In this document: one piece after another, positions 54,249 to 63,600 of the stretch
How the letters are laid out: each line of letters begins with the position of its first letter
How positions within the stretch are numbered: the first letter of the stretch is position 1
Assembly: GCF_007744675.1 (NCBI RefSeq)
Contig: NZ_CP036269.1
Coordinates: 1,751,501 to 1,815,500, forward strand
DNA: 64,000 nucleotides
Direction of reading: 5' to 3'
Source: Gimesia alba
Lineage (GTDB): Bacteria > Planctomycetota > Planctomycetia > Planctomycetales > Planctomycetaceae
Notes under the pieces: model-generated
Database searches by the model: none
The model's input: only the letters and a program-made list of their open reading frames with translations
Told to the model about the DNA's origin: nothing
Program-made: the position numbers and the translations under genes

Positions 54249-56321
54249 ATGAAGCTGAAATTATTTCTTACGGCGTTGATCTCTCTGGCGATGGCCGGAA
54301 CTGTGATAGCAGAAGAGTCTGTGATTGTCACTTCAAAGTTGATTCACCTGCGCAATTCGGGCGATCGTGAGTGGGCTACATTTCCGGAAACGGGCCAGAA
54401 GAAAGAGCTGTCTGTTCCGTTTGAGGCGAAAGTGAATCAAGGGGAAGGCACGCTTTTATTACGACAGCAGGATGTGAAACAGACCTGGAATGTCGAACTG
54501 AACGGCACTGTTCTTGGCAAACTGGTTCCCGATGCCAACGATCAACAGCTGTTGCTGAAGGTTCCACCCAAAACATTAAAGACAGGAAAGAATCAACTGC
54601 GCATCTATCAGGCGGGGAAGCAGACTCCAGATGATATTCGTGTGGGGGAGATCGTTTATTTTGCTGAGCCAAAGCGAGATGTTTTGTCGGAGGCGGAAAT
54701 TTCGATTGAAGTCGTGGATGGGAAATCCAATCAGCCCCTTCCCTGTCGAATTACAATTGTGAATTCCGACGGGACACTGGTGGCGACGTCGGCAGAGTCG
54801 AATGAGCGGCAGGCGGTGCGGACTGGTGTGATCTATCTCAGTGAGGGGAAAACCCGGTTCCGCTTGCCAGCGGGTGAATATCTCATCGTGGCCGGGCGGG
54901 GTTTTGAATATGGCATTGATCAACAGAAACTGACTGTGAAGGCAGGCGAAGAGAAGAAGGTTCAGCTCAAGATCAACCGCGAAGTGGACACCACGGGGTA
55001 TGTGAGTTGTGACACGCACATTCACACGCTGACCCATTCGGGGCACGGCGACTGTTCGATGGCCGAGCGAATGATTACGCTGGCGGGTGAGCAGATTGAG
55101 TTTCCGATCGCCACCGATCACAACAAGCAGATCGACTATGAACCGTTATCGCGAAAATTAAAGGTGCGACGTTACTTTACGCCCGTCATTGGAAACGAAG
55201 TCACCACAAAGTGGGGCCACTTTAATGTGTTTCCTGTTCAGGCGGAAGGGCCGATTCCCGATTATAAGCTCTCGTCGTGGAACGAAATCTTCGACAGTAT
55301 CTATGAGACGCCCAACGTCAAAGTGGCGATATTGAATCATGCGCGTGACATTCACTCCAAGTATCGCCCCTTTGACCGCAAGAATCATCTGAGTCAAACC
55401 GGCGAGAATCTGGATGGTTGGCGCTTGCGGGCAAACGCGATGGAAATCATCAATTCGGGCGCGACCCAAACCGATTTCATGCAGCTGTATCACGACTGGT
55501 TTGGCGCGCTGAACCGGGGTTTGTTCTTGACGCCGGTGGGCTGCAGCGATTCGCATGATGTGACCCGTTATATTGTGGGGCAGGCGCGGACATATATTCA
55601 AACAGAAGACAAAGATCCGTCGAAGATTGATGTCAGTCAGACCATTCAAAACTTTGTGGACGGCAAGGTACTGCTCTCTTACGGACTGTTCACACAGATC
55701 AAGGTTAACGGCCAATATGGGCCGGGGGAACTGGTGCCTGCCTCCGACGATCTCGAAGTCAGTCTTACCGTTTCGGGACCGTCGTGGGTGACGGCGGATC
55801 AGATCAGCCTGTATGCGAACGGGGAACTGATTCGTAGCGAAAAGATCGAGTCCAAAGACCAGGGGGGCGTGAAATGGCAGGGGACCTGGAAGCTCAAGCA
55901 GTTTCCTCACGATTGTCATCTGGTGGCGATTGCGACAGGGCCCGGCGTGTCTGCCCCTTATTGGCCGCTTGCGAAACCATATCAACCGGACTCTCCGGAA
56001 TATCAATCACATGTGGTTGGATCGACGGGCGCGGTCTGGATTGATGCAGACCGCGATGGTAAAAAAACACCCGCGTATGCGTATGCAGAACGACTGGTGA
56101 ATGAGCACAAAGGGGATCTCAATGCGCTGCTGAAAAGTCTGGCGGACTATGATCTGGCGGTTTCGCTGCAGGCGGCTAGTCTGCTTAGGGCAAGTGGAAA
56201 GTCACCCTTCGATCCTGAACTGACAAAATTACTGCAAAACGCCGCAAAGCAGGTTCAGATTGGATTTGCGCTCTATGGGGAAGCGTGGCGTTCCAGCCAG
56301 ATTGCCCGTACGAACAATTAG
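54249..56321 (+). CDS. Secreted CehA/McbA-type PHP metallohydrolase
   Basis: A 690-residue protein with a signal peptide (MKLKLFLTALISLAMAGTVIA), two jellyroll-like N-domains and a PHP metal-dependent hydrolase domain. Metal-binding motifs are CDTHIHT, ATDHNKQ, GNEVTTKWGHFN, LNHARD and GCSDSHDV. The family includes CehA carbaryl hydrolase and other amide/ester/phosphodiester-cleaving enzymes; the natural substrate is unknown. The ATG at 54249 starts the signal peptide. It overlaps the convergent sialidase gene by about 4 bases. Confidence 0.88.
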   Translation: MKLKLFLTALISLAMAGTVIAEESVIVTSKLIHLRNSGDREWATFPETGQKKELSVPFEAKVNQGEGTLLLRQQDVKQTWNVELNGTVLGKLVPDANDQQLLLKVPPKTLKTGKNQLRIYQAGKQTPDDIRVGEIVYFAEPKRDVLSEAEISIEVVDGKSNQPLPCRITIVNSDGTLVATSAESNERQAVRTGVIYLSEGKTRFRLPAGEYLIVAGRGFEYGIDQQKLTVKAGEEKKVQLKINREVDTTGYVSCDTHIHTLTHSGHGDCSMAERMITLAGEQIEFPIATDHNKQIDYEPLSRKLKVRRYFTPVIGNEVTTKWGHFNVFPVQAEGPIPDYKLSSWNEIFDSIYETPNVKVAILNHARDIHSKYRPFDRKNHLSQTGENLDGWRLRANAMEIINSGATQTDFMQLYHDWFGALNRGLFLTPVGCSDSHDVTRYIVGQARTYIQTEDKDPSKIDVSQTIQNFVDGKVLLSYGLFTQIKVNGQYGPGELVPASDDLEVSLTVSGPSWVTADQISLYANGELIRSEKIESKDQGGVKWQGTWKLKQFPHDCHLVAIATGPGVSAPYWPLAKPYQPDSPEYQSHVVGSTGAVWIDADRDGKKTPAYAYAERLVNEHKGDLNALLKSLADYDLAVSLQAASLLRASGKSPFDPELTKLLQNAAKQVQIGFALYGEAWRSSQIARTNN

Positions 56322-57406
56322 TCTTTTAAGCTTGGCTGAAACGCGGCAAGAGGGGTGCGCACAAAAAAGACGCCGGGTCCACCATCCTGTTTGGGATCGA
56401 GGTCGAAGAACAGTGTACCCAGTGTCTGCGCGTCAATTTGCACCGTGCGTGGCCAACCGCGACCTTTGACCGGACGCCCCGGGTTAAAGATGATGACGGA
56501 ATTCGTTTTGTCCCAGGTCTTCCCCTGATCATGCGAGAGTGTCAGTTCGAACGCCCATTCATCATCGCGACCCACACCGTACAGGATGGATGTTAGCACG
56601 AGAGTTCCGTTTTTCAGCACCGTCAAATCATAACCGGCAACGCCGAAGTAGGGCAGATTGTTCAAGGCCTGCCAGCTTTTTCCCTGATCGGTCGAGCGCA
56701 GGCCATACACCATCTGTCCCGGCTTGCCGACGGGAACAGGGGAACTGGCTTGTGGCGCGCCGCTGATGAATATTCCGTCAGCAGTCTGCACGAGCGGCAC
56801 CATGCCATGATTACGACCATCGCCAAACGGGTAGACGGAATTGGTTTTGCGATGATAAATCACCGTACGATCGTAAAAGGGGCAGACCCAGCGATCGGCA
56901 TCGAGTTCGAGAATCGGATGCCGCAGGCAGGTGTAGTTTGTCAGGTCAACCAGGGGGATTTCTGTTACGGGAGACCAGGTGATGCCATGATCTTTCGAAG
57001 TGCAAAACTGCGGCACGCGCCAGCGGCGATCGCCTTCCACGCGATAACAGGACCAGTGTAAAACAATTTCGCCATTCTTGAGAGTCGTGAGTGAACCGGG
57101 ATAGATTGAGCAGTCTTTAATCGTGGGAATCGGTTTACTCGTCGACCAGTGCAAGCCGCCATCGGTGGAGCGGGAGATCAATAATTCTTTGCCGCCGCCC
57201 CCGTTTTCATTATAAACCGCCAGCAGATCGCCGTTTGCGGCGCGGCAGAGGGCCGGGTGGATGTGCCCGCCGATGACAGTGCTGACACGAATGGGAGCTG
57301 AAGGTGTTTTTTGCGTCGTCTGCTTTTCAGCATGGGCAGAGGAGAGGCATGCGGACATGCAGCCGATGTAAAATAGAATCAGGCAGAAGAGAGAGCGGCG
57401 ATGCAT
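56318..57406 (-). CDS. Exo-alpha-sialidase-like secreted protein
   Basis: A 362-residue protein with a signal peptide (MHRRSLFCLILFYIGCMSACLSSAHA; a lipoprotein cleavage at Cys is possible). Four Asp boxes mark a six-bladed propeller: SRSTDGGLHWS, TSKDHGITWSP, RSTDQGKSWQA and SHDQGKTWDK. The presence of several Arg and GHIHPALCR at the start fits the sialidase group. Start 57406 is chosen because the signal peptide begins there. It ends against the PHP hydrolase gene and its promoter lies in the 275 bases before the tRNA. Confidence 0.86.
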   Translation of the reverse strand: MHRRSLFCLILFYIGCMSACLSSAHAEKQTTQKTPSAPIRVSTVIGGHIHPALCRAANGDLLAVYNENGGGGKELLISRSTDGGLHWSTSKPIPTIKDCSIYPGSLTTLKNGEIVLHWSCYRVEGDRRWRVPQFCTSKDHGITWSPVTEIPLVDLTNYTCLRHPILELDADRWVCPFYDRTVIYHRKTNSVYPFGDGRNHGMVPLVQTADGIFISGAPQASSPVPVGKPGQMVYGLRSTDQGKSWQALNNLPYFGVAGYDLTVLKNGTLVLTSILYGVGRDDEWAFELTLSHDQGKTWDKTNSVIIFNPGRPVKGRGWPRTVQIDAQTLGTLFFDLDPKQDGGPGVFFVRTPLAAFQPSLKD

Positions 57407-57680
57407 GATGGAAGCAGACCTCGTCAACAGAGGAACAATTTTCAAAAGAAAACAGGTGTGCCCTACGATCCTGTTTACCTTGTCGCGTGTCAGACTTCAA
57501 CAGAGATGTACAATTAGTGTAAAGTTAGTCTGGATTGCGGCTTTCGCGGCTCAATGCTTTGACAGCCTATCGGGTCTCCAGTAAGCTATCAGCCTTTCAC
57601 CTCATGAACATTCCGAGGCAGGCATTCATTTCAATCCGCTTCGGAACTGTGTATGATAAACAATGACCAGAAAACAACTT

Positions 57681-57754
57681 GGGGCCGTAGCTCAATCGGT
57701 TAGAGCAGCAAACTCATAATTTGTTGGTTACAGGTTCGAGTCCTGTCGGCCCTA
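57681..57754 (+). tRNA. tRNA-Met (anticodon CAT)
   Basis: A full cloverleaf: acceptor GGGGCCG/CGGCCCT (one G-U), D-stem GCTC/GAGC, anticodon stem GCAAA/TTTGT with loop CTCATAA (anticodon at 57715-57717), T-arm ACAGG/CCTGT with TTCGAGT, discriminator A. CCA is not encoded. The CAT anticodon also fits tRNA-Ile2, but the acceptor and D-arm resemble elongator Met. An integrase remnant lies directly downstream, suggesting the 3' end served as an attachment site. Confidence 0.93.
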
Positions 57755-57835
57755 TTTACTATTCTGGACTAACAAGGACTGCGGAAGAAAGGCGAGAACT
57801 GGTAAGGACATACGGCAATCAGTGATTTTTGCCTG

Positions 57836-58291
57836 TCATGCCTGGTCCACTGTAGAAAGCACTGGACTGCAACTTATATGCAACGCTTTTTCGAAGTCCG
57901 ATTCCCTTACCTGCAAATAACTTTGCAGCGCTACATTAGGTGAATTTCCGATCCAGGAAACGACCGTCTGAATCGGGAACTGTTCAGTGAGTTCTGTCTC
58001 CCTGCTGGAGCGCAGATTCTGGGACGGTTTCGGCCAAGGTTTGAGACCGGCCCGCTTGATGATCTTGTGAAACGTCGTCCGCAGGTTTTCGCTCCTGATA
58101 CGATGTTTCGCAATCACGTATTCAGACGGCTCTTTCTCTTCCGTAAAAAAGCAGTTATCCAGATACAGTCTGAGCTCTGGGAAGATTGGTACTATCCGGC
58201 CCTCTTTGCCCGCGTAACGTTCGGTCTTGGGGCTGATGACATAAAACCGGCCTTGCTCCCTCTGCGACCGTGCTATCGTTTTCTGAAGCAA
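57836..58291 (-). pseudogene. Truncated tyrosine recombinase (C-terminal catalytic part)
   Basis: About 150 residues of an integrase, beginning inside the catalytic domain (QGRFYVISPKTERYAGKEGRIVPIFPELR) and keeping the NLRSSRETELTEQFP arginine box, VVSWIGNS and the nucleophile region SYLQV. Full-length relatives are 300-400 residues. The frame is closed by TGA two codons before a TTG, so the N-terminal half is gone. It points at the tRNA, the usual layout for an integrated element. Confidence 0.78.
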
Positions 58292-58779
58292 GTATCATGC
58301 AGATCATCGGAAAGTGGAGGCACGGCCCGCGGTATCTCAGCCCTGAAGAGATCAACCAGATTCTGAACAGCCCCTCGAATAACCACAGTCCACAAATACG
58401 ACTCCTTTCTACTTCTTCACAACTGAACTCCGAAAACTGACCACTACATAAACCGGACTTGACGGCTTCCCGCCCATCGGCATGATGCTGAGTTGTGCGT
58501 CGCGCGCGAGCGAAGTTCAGGTTCAGGTAAAGAACCGGCACCGCTGCGAAAATCAGCACTATAAAAGTCCCTTGTTTCAGCCACATTGAACCGAATTCCC
58601 CCGGAAAAAGTTATGCGGGTCGACACACACCAACCCCGCAAGCCACACAGCAACCCCCGCCGCCACTTACCTGACCCGTCCCGCCCCTCTGCCCCGCATA
58701 AAAAATTCACAGCTCCCCTTGACCACCCCACGCCATTCACAACAATCCGTTTCATAAGCATGATGTAGTTTTCTGATAA
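58292..58779. other. Non-coding scrap of a decayed element
   Basis: About 490 bases between integrase and HsdR remnants. No supported gene. The part from about 58610 to 58720 is C-rich and G-poor on the plus strand, unlike its neighbours. Confidence 0.5.
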
Positions 58780-59988
58780 GAAGCCGACTTCAACAAAGTG
58801 ATCGAGATTCGAGAGCGGGAAGCCTACCGCGTGCAGCTCTTTCTGGAGGAGGCAGACCAGAATCAGAAAGCGATTGTCTTCTGCAAAACACAACTGCACG
58901 CGGCGGTAGTGCGCGATCTTATCAACCAGATGAAAGAGAGCAGCGACCCCGATTATTGCGCCCGCGTCACGGCGGACGATGGCGCTCTAGGAGAACAGGC
59001 ACTGCGCGAGTTCCAGGATAACGAGAAGACGATCCCGACTATCCTTACAACATCTCAGAAGCTGTCCACGGGTGTTGACGCGCGGAACGTGCGAAACATC
59101 GTCCTGATGCGACCGGTTAACGATATGATCGAGTTCAAGCAGATTGTGGGGCGGGGGACGCGAACATTTGAGGGGAAAGACTATTTCACGATTTACGACT
59201 TCGTGAATATCTTCGATCACTTCGCCGATCCAGAGTGGGACGGCGAGCCCATCGATCCCGACGTCTGCGGGAAGTGTGGTTCCTATCCCTGTGAATGCGA
59301 GAAGACGCCCCAACTCTGCAAGAAATGCGGCCAGCGTCCCTGCATCTGCGAAAAAGAGCCCTGCGCCGAATGCGGCGAGATTCCCTGTAAATGCAAAAAG
59401 GAAAAGATCCAGATCAAGCTGGGACGGGGCAAAACGCGACAGATCAACCATATGACCGAGACGACATTCTGGAGCGCAGACGGGCAGCCCGTAACCGCCG
59501 AGATGTTCATCCAGGAACTGTTCGGCAAGCTGCCCGAGTTCTATTCCTCAGAACAGGAACTGCGCGATATCTGGAGCGATCCAACGACCCGCAAGGGCTT
59601 GCTCGAACGCCTGGACGAAGCAGGCTATAGCATCGAGTCTCTGAAGACGCTACGCGACCTGGTCGCCGATCCCAAGTCCGACCTGTTCGACGTCCTGGAA
59701 TACGTCTCGTTCGAGGTGTCCCCGATCACGAGAGCAGAACGCGTGAAAGCAGCAGAGTCCCAGATCTTCGAAAACCTGTCACAAGAGCAACGCGAGTTCG
59801 TGGAATTTGTCCTCTCCCACTACATCGAAGACGGCGAAGAAATCCTAAACCAGGAAGTCTTGCCCGACCTGCTCAAACTAAAATACGAAGCCATCCAGGA
59901 CGCCATCGCAGCCCTGGGAAGTTCCGAGAATATCACGAATACGTTTATCGAGTTTCAGAAGTATCTGTACTCGGTGCTGTCTGCGTAG
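58780..59988 (+). pseudogene. hsdR: Type I restriction enzyme HsdR, C-terminal half
   Basis: Homology starts right after a TAA at 58777, with EADFNKVIEIREREAYRVQLFLEE, and continues through helicase motifs IV-VI (KAIVFCKTQLHA, TTSQKLSTGVDARNVRNIVLMRP, QIVGRGTRTFEGKDYF). The endonuclease domain and helicase motifs I-III are missing. Intact HsdR of this type is about 800 or more residues, against 403 here. The C-terminal helical domain is intact to VLSA. Between them lies a cysteine-rich insertion (59266-59400) with three CxxCGxxPCxC units. It could still be translated from GTG 58798, but it cannot restrict DNA. No hsdM or hsdS is in the window. Confidence 0.85.
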
Positions 59989-60080
59989 GAGCTCTCCCAT
60001 TGGTGGGAGTACTTTTAGTTTTCTCTGGATAAAAACAAACCATAGATACCAATTCATCAGGTAGTTTGCAGGTGACAGAC

Positions 60081-60233
60081 ATGAGTGAAGATTTTGAACT
60101 GGTTGATGATGAATTCGATTTGCTTCGTAAGAAGGTCGCTTGTCGAAAATTCCTTGATGAATACGACCAGCTTGGTGAGATTAAGAAGCGAGCATATTAC
60201 AAATTAACTATTGAATACAAAACCAGTGCATAA
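60081..60233 (+). CDS. Small acidic hypothetical protein (50 aa)
   Basis: A 50-residue product, MSEDFELVDDEFDLLRKK at the start, highly charged and likely helical, with no known family. AGGTGA lies 5-6 bases before the ATG. It sits 92 bases behind the HsdR remnant in the same direction and may be passenger DNA of the decayed element. Confidence 0.45.
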   Translation: MSEDFELVDDEFDLLRKKVACRKFLDEYDQLGEIKKRAYYKLTIEYKTSA

Positions 60234-60665
60234 AAAACTGATTTGATTTGTAATAATTAAAAAAACAGCGAACAATTTTCTGGCTGAGCCCTCTCTTTAA
60301 AGATCAGAGAAATAAGAAAATCTGTTGAATGTGGCTGAGATATCTTTTTAGAAGATTCAAGATATTTCTATTGATTTCGAGGTTTATCCCTTATATCTTC
60401 TGTATCACTTTCCAAACACGCAGGCACACGATAATGCATAGTGTTCTTTGAATGTATCAACTCTCCTTATTCACGGACGAGTTACTTCAAATTTTTGAGT
60501 AGCATTATCACCCTTCTGTCACTTTGACAAAAAACATTTTGAAATTCGGTAGAAAAGCTGAATTCCAATCAGTGCTTTCAGATGAGGGCAGCGCTGAAAG
60601 GATTGAGGTATGCGCCTGGCATTTCTACTTTTTTCCTGTGTAACAAAATCGAAGGACTGGTTGCC
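60234..60665. other. AT-rich upstream region of the cadherin-repeat gene
   Basis: About 430 bases, AT-rich, no supported gene. A TTGACA at about 60525 could be a -35 box but no well-spaced -10 follows. AAGGA at 60652-60656 is the ribosome binding site of the next gene. Confidence 0.5.
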
Positions 60666-63600
60666 ATGGTGTTAAAAGACTGGTTGAATTCTCTGCGTCT
60701 TTCTCTCCAATCTCGATCTCATAATCGGGTCCAACGAATTAGTCGGCATAGGAAAAGACGCACTCACCGATATGTTGCATCGATCCAAAATCTGGAGCAG
60801 CGTCAGATGTTGAGCGGCACAAATGAGCCGCCTCAATTTGATGATGCTGGCATGGGATACTGGTGGAATATCGCAGAAGATACCGCCGTCGGAACGGTGG
60901 TTGGTTCCGTTTCTGCTGTCGATCCCGAGGGAGATGCCATCAGTTTCGCATTGACTTCCGGAGCAGATACATTTTCGATCGATGAAGCTACGGGAGCGTT
61001 AACTCTAATCGTCGGCTTGGATTATGAAACGAGCCAATACGCCTCGTTCGGAGTCAGCGCTACCGATTCCGCCGGAAATGTTGTGACAACATGGGGGGAT
61101 ATTTCTGTTACTGATGTCGATGAATCTCCTGTATTTACAGAAGGAGAGATGGGTTACTGGTGGAGCTTACCAGAAGATGCTTCCCTGGGAACTGTGGTCG
61201 GAACCGTGACAGCCAATGATCCGCAGGGGGATGAGGTCACCTATCAGTTAACTTCTGGTGGTTCGGTTTTTTCAATTGATTCAGTATCAGGGGTGGTGAC
61301 TTTAATTGCTCCACTCGATTATGAATCCAGTCAGTCTGCCTCTTTTGGAGTCAGTGCAACTGACTCTGATGGGAATATTGCAACTGCCTGGGGGCAGTTG
61401 AGTGTCACTGATGTGAATGAGTCTCCCAGCTTTGGTGAAAATGAAATGGGATACTGGTGGAGTATTGCGGAAGATACTCCGGTAGGAACTGTATTGGGAA
61501 CAGTGACTGCGAATGATCCACAGGGAGATGAGGTAAGTTATCAGTTAACATCGGGAACTTCGACTTTGAGTATCAATACTCAAACAGGCGAAATTACACT
61601 GATTTCACCTCTGGATTACGAGACCAGTCAATACGTTTCTTTTGGAGTCCAGGCTTCTGACAGTAATGGAAATATTACGTCGACCTGGGGGGAAATCTAT
61701 GTAGAAGACGTGTCAGAGTCTCCCATTTTTGACGGAGGGGAAATGGGATACTGGTGGACTTTTTCAGAGGCCACCGCTGTTGGAACTCTGTTAGGAACGG
61801 TCTCGGCTACTGATCCGCAGGGCGATGAGATTACCTATCAATTAACATCAGGTACGTCCAAGTTTGCCATCGATAGTCAGACCGGAGCAATCACATTGAT
61901 TGCCAGCCTCGACTATGAGACAAATCAGTACGAATCATTTGGTGTTCAGGCTACGGATTCTGACGGGAATATCGCGTCAAGCTGGGGAGAGGTCTATGTA
62001 GAAGATGCGATGGAGTCATCGGGTAGTGGTTCGAGTTCCGGCAGTGGCGAGACATCCGGTAGCGGCGAAGCGTCGGGTAGTGGGACTTCATCGGGAAGTG
62101 GATCTGCATCGGGGAGTGGGACAGCTTCTGGCAGCGGTTCTGCTTCAGGTAGCGGTAGTGGCGAAGCTTCCGGTAGTGGCAGCATATCGGGAAGCAACAC
62201 AGCACCAGTATTCACTGAGGGAGAAATGGGCTACTGGTGGACGGTCTTTGAAGATACTCCTGTCGGAACAGTGATCGGAACGGTGACTGCGAATGATCCT
62301 GACGGTGATGGGGTCAGTTATGAATTACTTTCAGGTATGTCCCGCTTTTCCGTTGATTCGGCAACGGGAGCGATCTCTCTGGTCAGTGCTTTGGATTATG
62401 AAACCAGCCAGTCAGCTTCATTCAGCGTACGTGCAATCGATACTTATGGAAATTCAGTAACGGCGTGGGGTGAAGTATCCATCGAAGATGTGAACGAAGC
62501 TCCTGTTTTTGACTATGGAGAGTCTCAATACTGGGGGCTTTCCGAAGACACCCCTGTCGGAACCGCAGTTGGTGTCGTCTCTGCCACCTCGCCGGTGGGA
62601 GAGACATTGACATACTCTTTAACGTCCGGTCAAGATTCCTTTGCGATCGATTCTGCAACCGGACAAATTACACTGATTGCTGCGTTGGACTATGAAACGA
62701 ATCAATATGTGTATTTCGGCGTGCAGGCAACTGATCCCAGCGGGAATTCATCCACGTCATGGGTAGACATCTATGTTGAAGATGTTTCTGAAGCACCAAC
62801 TTTTGATGCGGGAGAAATGGGTTATTGGTGGACGGTATCAGAGTCAACTGCTGTAGGTACCGTTTTAGGAATTGTCTCTGCAACCGATCCACAAGGCGAT
62901 GAAATCACCTATCAGCTGACTTCGGGAGCATCGAAGTTTTCGATCGATTCCACAACGGGTGCAATTTCGCTCATTGCCAGTTTGGATTATGAGACGAACC
63001 AATATGAATCTTTCAGCGTTCAGGCTACAGACTCGGCAGGAAATTCCACTTCTACTTGGGGTGAAGTCTATGTAGAAGATGCAGCAGAATCGTCTGGAAG
63101 TGGGTCTTCATCGGGGAGTGGGGCAGCCTCTGCAAGTGGTTCTGCTTCAGGTAGTGGCAGCGGATCAGTGTCCGGCAGTGGTGAAGCATCTGGCAGCGGA
63201 TCAGTGTCCGGTAGTGGTGAAGCATCTGGCAGTGGCGAAGCATCCGGCAGTGGCGAAGCGTCCGGCAGTGGTGAAGCATCCGGCAGTGGTGAAGCATCCG
63301 GCAGTGGTGAAGCATCCGGCAGTGGTGAAGCATCTGGAAGCGGATCAGCGTCCGGCAGCGGAGAAGCATCCGGTAGTGGTGAAGCATCGGGCAGCGGAGA
63401 AGCGTCCGGTAGTGGCGAAGCATCGGGTAGTGGAGAAGCGTCCGGTAGTGGCGAAGCATCGGGCAGTGGAGAAGCGTCCGGTAGTGGCGAAGCGTCCGGT
63501 AGTGGAGAAGCATCGGGTAGTGGCGAAGCATCGGGTAGTGGAGAAGCGTCCGGTAGTGGCGAAGCATCGGGCAGTGGTGAAGCATCCGGCAGCGGTGAAG

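Noticed and set aside
58155..58586. 143-codon minus-strand frame with a hydrophobic N-terminus
   Set aside because: Its second half is the integrase remnant read in the wrong frame; the first half alone is too weak to call.
58444..58899. 151-codon minus-strand frame across the HsdR breakpoint
   Set aside because: It spans non-coding scrap and runs antisense into conserved HsdR sequence; no domain is visible.
58780..59988. Intact restriction-modification system
   Set aside because: The nuclease domain and helicase motifs I-III are missing and no hsdM or hsdS is present in the window.
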